Of a DNA stretch of 64,000 nucleotides, positions 10,740 to 25,700 are shown piece after piece (the stretch's first letter is position 1; each line of letters opens with the position of its first letter). This DNA comes from Ophthalmolycus amberensis. Taxonomy: Eukaryota > Chordata > Actinopteri > Perciformes > Zoarcidae. Position numbers and translations under genes: made by a program. The DNA lies in assembly GCA_024529925.1 (NCBI GenBank), contig JAFEUB010000770.1, positions 1,631,501 through 1,695,500 on the forward strand, written 5' to 3'. Under the pieces are notes generated by a model. That model did not search any database and was not told where the DNA came from. It saw only the letters and a list, made by a program, of their open reading frames with translations.

Positions 10740-13700
10740 ATGGCGCTGGTTACCGTGCAGCGCTCACCGACCCCCAGCACCAGCTCCAGCCCCTGCGTTT
10801 CGGTGAGAGTCGCCTTTATTTAACCCTCCTCCGCTACCGCTGACACCACTACCAAACACAGATGTCTTTAGCTGTCGAAGGTGGTTTTTAGGCTCGATTT
10901 CCGCTGTCTTTTCGTCGGCTGCCGACTATCATAAGTGCCTTGCCTTTGTACTCCTGCGCATGCGTGACATATAGCCGCTCATCATTATCAGCATTGTTAC
11001 TCGCTGCTAAATTAACCTGCTCGGGATGGGTTTTTTTTTGACTGCAGTTTGACAAGACAGTGCATTTAGTAACGTTAGCTCGCTAAGAAAGCACAGCCTT
11101 CTGTTAGTGTTTCTATTCTACTGTTGACATGGTTCCCGTGTGCACATTTCCGCCAGTTCAAAGGTCCGAGTGGCCTTTAACGTCATCTACTAACGCTACC
11201 GTCCAATAAAGGAGAAAATACCGACGTTCATTGATCGGCTGGTGGAGTTAACAGCAAATTATACTGCTAGTTAACTAGCGTAAATGGAGTTTTAGTTTAG
11301 CTATCTACCAAGAAATATATATGTCATGCACTTCCGCTCGTAATAAGCGCCTGTCGACCTGCATAAATGCGGGTATTTACTGTTGAACTGTTGTTGTCTG
11401 TTGTCTCTCTCAGTCTGTCTCCTCCCCAGACTATCAGTCCTTTTTGGCACGTTTTCTCTGCCTCTCTCTCCCTGTCTATATATATGTGTGTGTGTGTGTG
11501 TGTGCGCGCGCGCGCGCGCGCGCGTGTGTGTGTGCCCTTTCAAAGCAGAGTAGCAGGTGTTTTTTCGGTTCTCTTTGCTGGTCTTGTTTCTACAGAAGGA
11601 ATCCCACCAGACAGACAATCAGGAAGTAACACTCTGTTTCCCATTCAAGCCGTGTTCTCTTGTCTGTTTCACACAACTTTACACACTTTCTGTGTCGGTT
11701 CTGCTGCGTGTGTTGTTGACGTGTCTGCGCCAGTCCTTATGTTCTTCAGAGTGATTCAGTCATTGTGACATTATGTGAGAAATGATCTGCTTCACTTCCC
11801 ATAGCTGGTTAACTAGACAGCGTTACTGTTCGTAACTTCTATATGGGTATATTACCAGTAAGACATAGACCAGAAGAGTGGCCGATATGGATTAAAACCA
11901 GTATTAAGGTCTAATGTATATGTATAATTGTATATTGTGACATTGATATAGGTGTATTTGGAATGAGATCACCAGACTGCAGTGTCTGTTTTTGAATTAA
12001 ATATGTGACAAATCAAGTGAAGAAATCCAATAAAAGTCTAATGTTGTTGTTAAGCAGTCTTCCTCATTGATTTGCAAGTTCCCAAAACACCCAAGAGATA
12101 GCTTCCATGGAATAAAAACTTTTCATTTCTGATGACTTTATCTTGCTTAACAGTGTGTATTAGCATATTATTGCCCAACCCTACAGTAAAACCAGAACCA
12201 TTTTCTCTGTTTCCTTGCTAGTTGGACTCAGAAGATTAAAATAACTGTGTTCAAATGTACTTTCTACACCCCCACTGTCACAAAAACTGCAGTCAAGTAA
12301 TTTTTTTTGAACCAAGAATGTCGGTCAATAAAAAGCTCTGAGTTATGTGGCCCTGAAAGGGACTCCGTCCTTCACACCTTTTGTATTCTCATCAAAACAT
12401 GGTTCTGTGAGTAAGCATAATGATAACTGTCTTGCTTTGTACACACACATTTTAGGTTATTTGTTCTATTATCAAGAGCGACTCAAAATATATACAACAG
12501 TAGATGAAACAAGCATTTTTAGATTGTCAACATCAGAAGTACAGAATCTAAGTAACTCAGTGTTCACTATAGCTTCTGTACGTTAGAGATGTGAGCCAGG
12601 ACGTCTCTCATCACAACGAGCTGTAAAAGTAGAGGAAGAAGAAGATGCGTATGTGTAATTTAGCAAGGTGAGGCAGACCGTGGTGGTGAAGGATGTGAAG
12701 CATTTTCTTGTGGAACTATGCTTTCAAGTTGCAACCCGCACACACATACAGTGATAACGCATCGCACAGACATGTCTGGTTTCCGGTGTATTGCTGTCAT
12801 GTGATGTGTGCGTGTGTGTGTGTGAGGTCTCTCTGAGATGCAAACTAGCCTGTTTTTCCTTGAACCATATGTTAAACCTGTTCAGCCTCACTGGTGTGTG
12901 TCTGCTCAATAATAAGGGTGTTTGTAGAAAACACACGCGGTGTACTACACATTTTGCCTTGTGGGGGGGGGGGGGGGGCTTTACTAGTTTTAACCCAGTG
13001 ACTCTAGATGCTGTAACTTGTGACTCCCAGTGCAGCACAGACTTGTCTCCTGTTGTGAAGATCCCGGCCCAGCGTTCACATTCAGGCTACACATTTCCAT
13101 AAGATTTTGGTAAAATCCTCGCACATTTTCATATATGTAAAATCTCAGTGTGTTTTGCCAGCTAAACAAAGTTTGGCTGATGTAGGACACAACCTGCTAA
13201 AACCCTTTTCCATCTAGTGAACTGAAATAAAAACTAAAATATAAACTCCACTATGATGTAGTGTTGCCTCACATAATGATGTACAATCAAGTGAAATCTT
13301 TTGTACACATTGTCTCCAGAGTCACATACTTTACATGAGGTGTTCAACAATCCACAAGATCTGTTTTAAGTATCTCGTGTGCTATTGAGTCAGAGAGCCC
13401 TCAATGGAAACCTGCTTTGAATAATGTGGCTGAGAGTGCTTCTGCAACACAGTCACAAGATCCGGCAGTACATTCTAGGTAGACCCAGTCCTACTTTGCT
13501 TCAACAATAACTGCGTGAAAACGTGACCATTCTATACCATGTTACACTCATACTGGAAATGAAATTGACCAGCAGCTCTGCAAGTGCAAGTTTTTGTCTG
13601 TGCTCATCAACCTGTGATCCACTTCTTTCTTTTATTAAGCTGCTAATGTTTTTGTAATGTTGTAAACAAGATAAGACTCGGGCCGTGCAAGATAAGTGCC

Positions 13701-16700
13701 AGGTGTTAATCCGCCACTAATCCTTCGCCCGCTCAGTTAGCAAAGTTACATATTTCACAGTGTGATTTGGATTTGTCTCTTATTCTCTCTTCCTCACTTG
13801 TTTTTGTATGTGAATATGTTATTCTCTGACCGGCCACACCTTAAAAACAGGCTGAGGTCACTTTCCTGGAGAGTGAACAGATTGAGTTGAAGCTGAACTC
13901 TTCTTTCCCTCCCGTCTCTCTGCGCTGTTGCTCTTTGCTGGGACCGTATACTGAATATTGTGTTGGATGCTACTTGCACTTTTAATGTGTTTGTATTTGT
14001 GCTTGCTAGTATGTAAATACACACCTAACCTATTTACTGCTATTTTAAAATAAGTTGTAAGAGGAATGTTTGCACGTTGCTGATAAGAGCTTGTGTGCTG
14101 TGTTATGTAAATAGAGTGCCACACAATGAAGTGATCTTTATTAATCCTAAAAACGAATTCAAAACCAAAGTTTCTCAATAAAATGGAAAAGACCGTTGAG
14201 ATTTTATAATTATGCAATTATTATAATGAGTCAACATCCAAATGACAATATGTTGATTTTAATGTTGCGTCTCTATCACCAAGCTCAGTTGTTGAAAGTC
14301 AAATATTGTGCTATACTTATACATTTATGTCATTTTCTCTCTTTAGGAGTCCGGTAGCGGGGAGGATGACCGCCGCTCTCAGCCGAGGAGGTAAGACACG
14401 TCTCTTATGTCACCTCAGTGCAAAAAAAAAAAAACGAAACCGTTTTCCAGTTTCCCCACAAAAAGGATGTGCAGTGAGATTTGTTATAAACCAGGAGTTT
14501 GGATAACGGTGACGTTGTGCTGGCCGAGTGGTTAATAAGACAATGAGCGTCTGCTGAAGTGTCTGAACAGAGGACCTGGTATGTTGCTGCCCCTGACCTC
14601 TGACCTGGACCAAAGGCGGAGGAAATAGACTTTACGTGAAGAAGCACTTGATGATGAATCACCAAATGTGTCTGACCCTGCAGAACTTCCTTCCCGTCCT
14701 GATACAGTGAGCTGCTGTGCTATTGTGGTCTTACAATCGGCTTCTGTCCCTCGTTGCCTCTGGCATTGTACTGAAGTCGGAATCTGGTTTATCCTGTTTC
14801 ACTCAAACACATTTGCAACTGTTTTTTTTTAGTCCATCAGCAATTTCCTTCAACTGCCCTACGGCGTTTATTTGTTCGAGACACACATGATACCCGTGAA
14901 CTTAAGTTTCAGTGACACTCTTCCAGCTTTGTTTTGTTTGGTCCTTTTAATAACAGATGGAATCTTGAAATCCTCTAGCGTTTTAAGATGATTAACTGCG
15001 GTTTGCTAGCTGTCCAATAGAGGGCAGTGGGCTCCATGTGAGTCAGGTCTGTGTATGTGGGTCAAGGGATCCAGGGGCAGATCGGTAGCCCCTCCCAAAG
15101 TCTGAGCGCCTCTGTGTCTGTCTGGTCATTGGAGCGCTCTGCCATCATACTGAGAGGGCTTTCTGTATTTGTGCAGCTGGGAGTGAAATCTATATTCACA
15201 CAGTGAGGCTGTGTGTTTGTGTGTGTTTGCACACAGATAGGTATGGGAGCACATGTCATTTACGGTATTTTGTCAACTAATATTGTTTTTAAATTTATTG
15301 TTTTGAAGTTCTTAGACTATTTGACCATTGATGCTGCCCTTTCATACAGATGTACACATTTAGCTAAATGTATTGTTTTCAATCATGGACTGTAAAAGCA
15401 GGGGTTCTTTATGGAATATGCAATGCCACGACATTTCTACTTATATGAACATGCCATTAAATGTTTCAAATGAACAAATACCAATGTATGAATTAGTGCT
15501 GGGCGGTATGGCCAAAAATGCATATCACGGTATTTTGTAAGATTCTGGCGGTTTCACGGTATATCACGGTATATCACACCGGTATATCACGGTATATCAC
15601 ACAAACACTGGCGGTGTTTGTGTGGCATGTCTTCCGTTCCGTCACTTCCTGTTTCCTTCACCTACATTCCCCTGGGTCCTAAGCCCCTCCAAGTACAGCT
15701 TCTTATCACCCTCTATGTGATACCCTCTTGTGTCGTGGTGTTTTTCCCTGTTAAAGAGCGTTAGTTGTGGGTTGTTAATTGTTGTTATAACCATGACTAG
15801 GGTTCCCTCTCAATACAGTTAAGACAACTCGCTCCGACTGTGGCGCTCACAGCGGCGAACGATATATTTTGCTGCCTGTTGAAGAGCGACAGAAGTTGTT
15901 TCGGCTGCGTATGACGGTATATGAAAAATTCATATCGTACGGGAAATTAAAACCGGTATACCGGTTGAACCGGTATACCGCCCAGCCCTAATATGAATAT
16001 GAAGTTAGGAGCTGGGCCTTGTCTTGACTTCAGGATAGCGGTGTTATACCGGGCTGCAGAGGCCAGGAGATATTGGAATTAGTTTGACATCTGAATGGTG
16101 GAGTGTTGTTATAGTTGTTAAACGTCGTTAAGATTGGTTCATTTACATTAATGTGCTGCAAGTCATTTGTATTGCTCTGGGTAGTGGCTCACTCCTTCTC
16201 TAGTGTGATTTTCATTTCAGTTTTTGTTCCTCAAGATCATTACGCTATTTCTATTAGTTAACGGTTAGTCTAGGGCCAGCTGTAGTGTATTCACATGGTC
16301 TGAGGTGTTTTGGCAAAGAGACAAAAAAAATCATTCAATATAAGCAAGCCTGCCCACTGAAATACTGACTTAATGTTCTCGTATGATGACGTCGTCTGTG
16401 TGTGTCGTGCCTTAGAAGCCAGCAGCTGCTGCAGAGCTCATCTTTGACACGGGGAGTAACATTCATTCAGACTGTAATGAGGCTTTAGTGATGCAGTGTG
16501 TTTGTCTGCATAAGCGAGGCTGCAGCGCTGCTGATTAAAGTCAGTGACATCAGCTAAAGCACCAACGTCAGTGATGGAAGTACAGAGAGGAAATCAGGGC
16601 GGGAGAGAGGAATTTATTATGACGCGGCTTATTTCTTGTCTTTTTATAATCCACATTGTTTCAGATGCAATAATAGTGCAATCATTAATCATTCCCATGT

Positions 16701-19700
16701 GCCTTACCGTTTAGTTTGTGTGCCTCTAGTCCCCCCCCCCCCCCCCCCAAAAAATATTTTCACTAATTTTGATGTGATCTAATGTATGTTTTCTGGCAGA
16801 TTGATTCGACTGTAAATAATCTGATAATACAAGACTCAACTGCTTATAGGAGAGGTGCTAATCAATCGTGTGTGTGTGTATTGAAGCAAAGTTGTGTACT
16901 GTATTATATATGTGATGTTGTAATCACTAAGGTGACTGCCTGTCTGTTTGTATACATGGCGACACGAGAGTAACAGACGAGTGTTCGGTGTCCGCCTGCA
17001 TGTACGTAACAACCACACAAGCCTTCACTGCTTGTCATTGGACGGTGTACATTTCAGCAGTCAAATGAAAGAACAGTAAGTTGGAATTTGAGAGATGGGT
17101 CCAACACCACAAACATAAGCATGTAGGTTGTTAAGAGTCCATGGATGGGATTGGAGAACAGGACTATGACCCAGGACTGTTCCTAGCTAGATGCTTACAA
17201 CAGATATTTCCTTAATGGATAAGACCAACGAAAGAAAGAGGATAAAGAGATGGAAGGGATTAGTGGGGGTCAATGTGCAAAGGAAGGAAGTCAGTCAGAG
17301 GAGGAAACTCATGACAAGTAAAGGAAGGCCGAGCACAGAGAGTTGAACAGGAAGCGGTGGTGTTGATTGGGTAACAGTCAGATTAAGCAGCATATATCAG
17401 TCATCGATGAGTATCTCATGAGATTAAGTTTAATTAGTGTATCTTTAGCCGTGATTACACTGAACTCTTGACCTTCTGCTGCATATTTCTTGTCTCCTTT
17501 AATGATGGTATTGTTACAACATTTAGGATACATACTTTGGTATGTTGAACCACTGAGGCAGTTGAGGGTCTGTAACATCATGGAGTAAATCAGGTCCCCT
17601 GATGTCTCTTCCTTTTGATTTCCCAATCCTTTTTCCATTGCTGCTGTTGTTGTTGTTCTGTTGCTGGAAGCAACAGCACATTTAGGTGTCAGGTGTCTCC
17701 TACTCTGGTGAGAAGTTTCCATAAAGGCTACAGACCAAGAGTAGGTTACACAACTTCGCCACAATGTGTGGTCAGTGTGTGGCCTAAGCTCTCCAGAGGA
17801 TGCCCCTGTGTTTGTGGAGAGTAATTAATGCTACTTGCTACCAACTTACTTGGTTTCTGATGCTGCTGTAGTCATGAGAAGATACAAAATTGTCAGTTAT
17901 TGACAAAAATGACACTCTCCTATACTAAGAAGACCCTAGAGAGACAGACAATGTCTTGATAGGAAAAAGCATGTGATGTTGTGTAGTTGTTCACCAAACT
18001 GAACTCCATCCGATGATGTAAATCACTGCCTGCTGGTAGAGGGAGGAGGGGCTGCCTTTTCTCAGGATTTGCCAAATTTTCAGAAACGTGGCAGACTAAA
18101 CTAAACAGTTGGCCGATACATACAGACAGCTTTTGCTTTTATCTTGTGGAGCCGAGGGTTGCGTTGGACTTATACTTTATGAAAGTAATGAAATAATAAC
18201 GCGAAGGCTCTGTAGACGGCAACAACCGATCCACATTTCACAATAAAATCCCTGGACACACTGTAACACTGCTTACTAGAGGGAACTTAAAGTCATTCAC
18301 TATGAGGCAACTCAACAAAATAGCGTACACTTGTTTAACAGTTGGCTGCCAGCTGTGCTTGTGGATCAGAGACTGAGCAGATCAAAATATTGCATTTCTA
18401 CATATTTAAAGCAGGTTCATGCTTGTTGAACAGGTGTATTAAAGTAATGGCTTTTTACTCATGAAGGTTTCATTACACTTACTTACAGTAACGAGCATAG
18501 TTGTCGTCAACTCGCTTCACTGTCTCCACAAGTAGCCTCTGAGATGTCTGCTGTTCTTTTGTATTTGCTGGGCGATACAAAAACCATCAGTTAATGTATA
18601 ATGATGCTTTTTAAGGGGCATTCATATATGACCACCAAGTCCCCTGTTCAATCCTGGTCAATCCTAGTCAATTCAACTCGATGTGGCTTTATTGGCATGA
18701 ACGTTTTCACAAAAGAATGTTGCAAAAGCATCAAAATATAAAGGTACACAATAATATAATTTCAATCTCTCTTGCGGTAACATTTTCTCTAAAGTGGGCT
18801 ACATCAAGGAACAGTTGGGACTCAAGTTGCAAGGAATGAATTAATGAATTGCAGTAGAATCTTGAGTCTATTGTCATGTCTTATTACATTTTGTCACATG
18901 AACAGATTCAATGATTGCCAGTAAAATGATTCCTTTTTATTCGTTTTATTTTCAAAATAATCGATTTTAGTTTTTTCTTGCCTAAAAGCTGTTTCTGTTA
19001 GAGTCATGTTTTCGTCAATGACTGTCGTACTTTTCTCTGTTTTCACTGTGGCACTAATAATCCCCGATACATCGACAGACTGCTGTTTTCACCGATTGGA
19101 CCATGAGTGTGTCTTCCCCTCCCGCTGGAGTTTTTTTTTTACTGCAGCCTGCTGCAGACATAACGGTATCACACTGAGCAGATGTAGAGACACCTGTCCT
19201 GCTACGACATGTGCTATCATGTCAATATTTTTGCCGCTTCTGAATTTTACAATACTTTATCGTGTTTATCGGATATTTCCCTAAATCCTGAATGTCTACT
19301 AAAAGCAAAATATCAAAGTGGGACTTCACCAGAGCTTCTGCGTTTTCACTATTAAGTGCGGAGTGACGTCCTCCACTACAGCGCGCTTCTGTGCGATCTG
19401 CCCTCGCCACCAGAGCAGCCATGCCTCCCGGTGTTGTGACCGCACCACGGAGCTCATCAGCCGGATGCTTCTGCGCGTGCAGCGGGGTTAAGATGAGACC
19501 TTATTTCACCGGGAACTCCGTGATCTCTCAGGGGGAAATTTATCAGCTGTAAGTTTAAACTGTACCCAGAGATGCAGGCTCTCTGTGTACAGATAATGAA
19601 TTGCACTCTTGAGGCTATTGTATTATCATTAGTGAGATGCCCAATGAAGCCAGCTGAAGCTTACTTAAACAGTCTCCTTGTATTCCGTCCTGACACAGTC

Positions 19701-22700
19701 TCTATGGGCACGGTTCATATTCTCAATTACCGTGCTTTACAATATTTGGTTCCAGTGATATGCAATGACAAAGGCATGTGGTTTTCCCCCCATGATGACT
19801 TAAAGGGAAGGATGTGGCTGCACATCAGCAGCAGAGTCGGTGGCTGCAGGAAGAGGTTTCCTTCCCTTTGCTCCATGTGAATGTCTGCCAGATGGCGTAC
19901 TCTCATCTGCTCACATGCATTTTTTGGATGTGACTAAAATGCATCTTGAGGGGCCACAGCAGGAAAGGCACACTGTGTACAGATTGTTCATGCATCAGAG
20001 GATGTGATTGATATGCCAGCCGAGTGTCTCTGGAGAATGAACCCTGGCATTTACTTTCTGTTTGTGTGGGTTTGATCAATCGAGTCAAGCCATAGTTTAG
20101 TGGTATAAGACGGCTGTCTAGTACCACTGTGTGTGGATTTACACTTGGTGACAGAGCGCAAACTCAATTGTCAGCCTCTGTCCTGAAAGGCTTTTTGCAC
20201 GTGAAAATGTAAAAGTATCTCTGAGAGACAATTATGCTTACTAGCATGCTATGTGCCTCAGATCCAGTTCTCTGTGATTTTTCTTTTTTTTTTCACAAAT
20301 GGTAGAACCTTTTTTTTAATGTGAGTAATATGTGGGCTGTGACTGTGTTCAGAAAAAATTGTAACATTCAATATGTAGATGTCACAAATACATAACTAAC
20401 TAAATGTTTCTAACTTTTAAAGCTGCTGTTCTGAAGTCACGGATTGCCTAATTATCACTTTCTTAATTACTGCTGCCCTTCTCCCCCTCTGTCTTCACAG
20501 CAGAAGCTGACATAATAGGACTTCCTGTTTCTTATAGTCCTTCCTTGGCCTATATTTATCGTTGGCCATCAGTATGTATGGACAGTGTTAGTGGTGCATT
20601 CACTCCATTGTTTCATGACACAATGATGTCAGCTTAATACACTTAATAACACTTTGTCGAACATTGGATGTATCGTTGTTTGCTATGATTTCAGCTGTGA
20701 TTTAAAAAATAAATGAAAGGTTTGCATCGGTTAGTTTTAGTCCCGTTTCAATGATTCTTTTGTTTAGAGAGCAGAAGCTCCAAGTAACTCAGCCAGAAAT
20801 GCCGATTTCATGCCAGGTGTATTTGTTTAGTTGTGTGCCATAAAGTACTAAAGGCTCAGATACAGCCAGTTTGTAATTGCCTGTAGAGCACAAAGATAAC
20901 AACTGCAGGTATGTCTGCTAGGTTCATGTGAAAAATGAGCTTGATAGTTAAATGGGTGACCAGTTTGTTAGTTTGTTTTCACTGTGACTCAGTGTCTTAG
21001 TGTGTTGTACCTCCTGACATTTTATGACATGTTCAGTTAAGCCAGCTGCAGTGTGTAGTAAACTACTCGGTGAAGTGTCTTCAACTCATAAAGGCACTTT
21101 ATTTCTCCCATTGTTGTCGTGTATGTATTGTGTTTTCTAAGAAAAGAAAAGATTAAATCACTATTATTGAAAAACATTTAACCTTTAGACAAAAGGTCAC
21201 TCAATATTCAGCAGATGTTTTCATGATGAGGAACAAAAGCTTCTTTAAGTTTGGGAATAAAGGGACGTCATCCCAACAACACCAGCACTGCTGATTATAT
21301 TTCTGTCGATGAACTAATCAATTAATCCACTCATTCTTTCAGTTCTTCAAACTATACATTTGCAAACTCATCTCTTCTTCAGCTGGAGCCAATAGTGTTT
21401 GATTGTTGGGTAAACTTACCTGTAAAAATAACAGAAAGTAATTTCCAGGATGAGTCTTATTACTATGTATGGGTGTCTATCACTGATTTGTTTTTCCTCT
21501 CTCTGTCTGTCCAGCATCAGTGAAAGTTTCCTGACAGTTAAAGGAGCTGCTCTCTTCTTACCTCGAGGAAATGGCTCCTCTCCCTCGTCTGTCTCTCGCT
21601 TCTCACAGCTGCGAAGCAAACATGCAGGTGAGCGAAAAAGGTCTTACTCAAGAACAATCGACTGTTCGACTGTTGATAATGCTGTTGGTTAAATAAAAAG
21701 CAGCTGTTATTTACGCAGAGCTGCAGATTTAGACTCTGATCAAAGATGTGTTTTATTACTCATATCTTACCAGGAGACATCCAGCAGCATCTACAAACCA
21801 TGTTCACTCTCCTCAGACCAGAGGACAACATCAAACTGGTGGGTACACACTGCAGCGCGGCCACAACATTCAGTCGTAAGGTTGCCAATCAGCTGCTAAG
21901 GCATCAGCTGTGTTTTTCCTGCTGCAGGCGGTTCGTTTGGAGAGCGTACACACGCCGATCACTCGCTACATGGTGGTGGTCTCAACCAACGGTCGCCAAG
22001 ACACGGAGGAGAGCGTGGTGCTGGGGATGGATTTCAGTCCTGTAGATAGGTGAGACAGAAACATACACAAAAGTGTGTGTGTGTGTGTGTGTGTGTGTGC
22101 GCCTGCCTGCCTGCTTGCCTGCCTGCCTGCCTGTTTGATACTCTGCATAAAGTAGTAACATGGAGTTTTTTTCTCCTCCCAGCTCCTGTTCTGTAGGGAT
22201 GGTTTTGCCCTTATGGAGCGACACATTGATACACCTGGACGGAGATGGGTAAGAAAATATCCAGCATGTTTTAAATCACAGAGCGAACACGCACTGAACA
22301 CCAGGATGCTAAGATGGCTGACTGTGTCTTTCTATTTGTTCTCCTCTGGTGTTCCCCTCCCCTCTCTTCTTGCTCCCAGGGGTTTCAGTGTGTCAACTGA
22401 TAACACAGTGCATGTATTCAAGCCGGTTTCTGTGCAGGCCATGTGGTGAGTCACACTGCATTAATCACTCTGTGGAAACCGATATCCATATCTGCCATTT
22501 TATTGTTTGCAAGCGCTCATCTCAGTCGCTAAAGCGTGTCCCTGGCATTTACTTGACTCTCCCCTTAATCTCCCGTCTCTCAACGTCTTACTCGCAGGTC
22601 GGCCCTCCAGTCGCTCCATAAAGCATGCGACGTGGCTCGTTGTCACAACTACTTCCCAGGCAGCTTGTTCCTCACCTGGGTCTGCTACTATCAAAGCAGG

Positions 22701-25700
22701 GTCTGCTCCGACCAGGTGCGCATCAACGAGTGGAACGCCATGCAGGACGTGCAGTCGCACCGCGCCGATTCGCCCGTGCTCTTCTCTGATGCGTAAGTAT
22801 CGAGAGCATGTGGAATGTGTTTTTCGCTTTTTATTTCCTCCCTTGAGTTAGAAATTATTTATTGTTTGTGCAGACCTACAGAGAGAGAGCTGACAGAGCG
22901 TCGGATCAAAACCAGTCTGAGGGAGATTATGATGCAGAAAGATCTTGAGAATGTCACCTGCAAAGAGGTGAGCCAGTGCTCCAGATGTTGGATTTGAAGA
23001 TGCTTCAAACGGATGCAGCCATCACTGAAAGAGTTATTGCAACAAATTGGGTCCCCCTCAAAAAGGATTTTTTTTTAAAAAGGGACATTTTTATTTTAGT
23101 CACCAGTATTTATCTTAAAATAAAATGTAATATCTTCGTTTTAGGTTTAGATTTGCTGTTTTATGATTTTATCGGTGTTTGTCTGTGTTCCTCAGATTCG
23201 AACAGAGCTGGAAATGCACATGACGTGCAACCTGCGAGAGTTCAAGGAGTTCATTGACAATGAGATGATTATCATTCTGGGCCAGATGGACAGTCCGACG
23301 GAGATCTTTGATCACGTCTTCTTGGTAGGTGACCTCAAAACACCTCTAGAGTACCACTGGCAACAGTGATGTCTCATTACATTGAAGTCCACGGGATGAA
23401 AAAGTCCCAGAAAAGCTGGATCACAAATCAATTTGATAAGAACACTTAAGTATTGAAAGTCTCTCAGTTATTTTTAAATAAAAAATGTATGCACAGGGTT
23501 AATCCGTGTGTGGGGAACTTGGCAAAATATGAGAATGTCTTTCGTAATTCAAATTTCGAGGAACTTGAGGTTCCTGTTTGGTTTGGAGTGCACATTGGAT
23601 GTCTGGCATGCTTTGCAACAGGATTTAAGCATTATGAAAAACATCACTGGGAGGCTCTGAACTAGTCTGAATATTGCTTTTGTTTCCTAAAGGGATCTGA
23701 GTGGAATGCATCCAATTTGGAGGAGTTGCAGAAGAGCAGGTAAGGGGGTCAAAAACAACAACACAAGCTGTACTGAAGTCAGTAAAGACAAAGTATTATA
23801 TGATAAGACCCGAGCAATCATTTTGTTAGAATTAGATTAAATCTCTGTTTTCTTAACAGGCTGCATATACAATCATCGCTCTCACCTTCTTCTGATCTTT
23901 CCTCTCATGGTCTCACTCAGGGTCCAGTACATCCTGAATGTAACAAGGGAGATAGATAATTTCTTCCCCGGTGTGTTTGAGTACCACAACATCCGTGTTT
24001 ACGATGAGGAGGCCACCGACCTGCTTGCTTATTGGAATGACACCTACAAGTTTATATCTAGAGCCAAGTGAGTTTCTGAAGGCTGCACGTTGTCTTTTTC
24101 TTCTCAGATCTGCTCATCTCGTGAGAGCAGTGTCTTTTCACGTCAAAAATAAACTGCCTTACAGAACTGTTGACACTGATAGACTGATTGATATGATTGA
24201 TTCTTCAAATCTACTCCAGGAAAGCCGGAGGCAAGTGCCTGGTGCACTGTAAAATGGGCGTAAGCCGCTCTGCAGCCACAGTGATTGCATACGCCATGAA
24301 GGAGCACGGCTGGGATCTGAAAAAAGCCTTTGATTACGTCAAGGAGCGTCGAGCTGTGACCAAACCTAACCCCTCTTTCATGAGACAGCTGGAGGAGTAT
24401 CAGGGCATACTGCTGGCCAGGTACCCACACAAACACACACACAAGCATATTTAATGTGAATTTGAGGGTGTAGCTGATGCATGTACAGCAGGATTTTGAT
24501 CTATTGTTGGTGCACCTTTTTTATTTTATTTGTGACACATTTAGCACTATAACCTTATAAAATTACATTAAAAGCATGTATGTGCATGTTTATGTTTGCA
24601 TTAAGAGGATAGTAGTTATGTAAAAAGATTATAAGGTTTTTTTTCATGTTTCTTCCCACCCTCCTACAGTAAGCAGAGGCACAACAAACTGTGGCGTTCT
24701 CACTCCGACAGCGACCTGTCTGAGCACCACGAGCCACTGTCTAAATCTCACGCCCAACCGCACAGCCTGGGTCGCTCCGACCCCCATAACCAGGCCAGCA
24801 GCGCGCCTGGTCCCTCCGTGAAAGAACTGCTGGATTCACTGGGAACTTCGGCCATCACTGGCAAAGCTACGCACTCCACCAGCCAGCCTGATACCGGCAT
24901 CCACTCAAATCAGTTCAGCTCGTCGTCCTTTGCGGGCGTGGCAGCTCGATCAGGCGACGCTAAAGCTCGAAACCCTGAAGCCCCTTCTCATCCTGCTGAA
25001 GTCCGACTCAGCCAGTTGGACTCCCCTTGTCCCGAGTCCACAGCTGGCTCTGTGGCTCTGTTATCTCCTCCACTCTCCAATGGCTTATGTGACTCTGAGG
25101 AGCAGCCCTCCTCCCTTCCTCTCCCCCAGCCGAGGGCCGCCGCCGCCGTGGTGCCTGAACCTGAAAAGACGGACGTGGCGACAGTTGCACAAAGTGTTTT
25201 CGTGGACCAGCCTCACCTGCCTCCATCCTGTCACCACCTCCCCCTCTCCCCTGCTCCATCCCCAACTCCAGTCTGCATGGATGAGTTTATCAAACCGCAA
25301 GCGTTGTCCTGCCCTCTACCTGTGATGAAACCGACGCTAGTGTCAGTCTGCTGAGCCCTTGACAACACAAACACCGAGCACACAACAGGCTGGACCCCAG
25401 TGTTTGTCTGCACCAGTGCCTGTCAAAAAAACCGACTGTGACGACATGTGTGGCTCGTCTGTGGACGGTTTACCAGCACATTCTCCCTCCACTAGTGATT
25501 TTACGAGCTACCCCAGTGCCACTCCACACGACAACGAGGTGTCGTTCGGCCACAGCCCCGATCACATTAACTTTTTCAGTGCCAGAGAAAAGTTCAAGGA
25601 AATGAGTCAAGATGGTAAAAGTCACTGTGCTGCAGTGCAGCAGTCGCCGCAGCTGAAGACTTGTGGCAAGGAACAACAACCACTGCCTCAGGAGGTCTCC

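Noticed and set aside
19006..19284. 92-codon plus-strand frame in ssh2 intron 2
   Set aside because: No family resemblance, no suitable splice phase with exon 3, and A/T-rich composition.
25340..25388. A 49-base intron that would repair the ssh2 frame
   Set aside because: It is below the usual minimum vertebrate intron size and has no pyrimidine tract before the AG.
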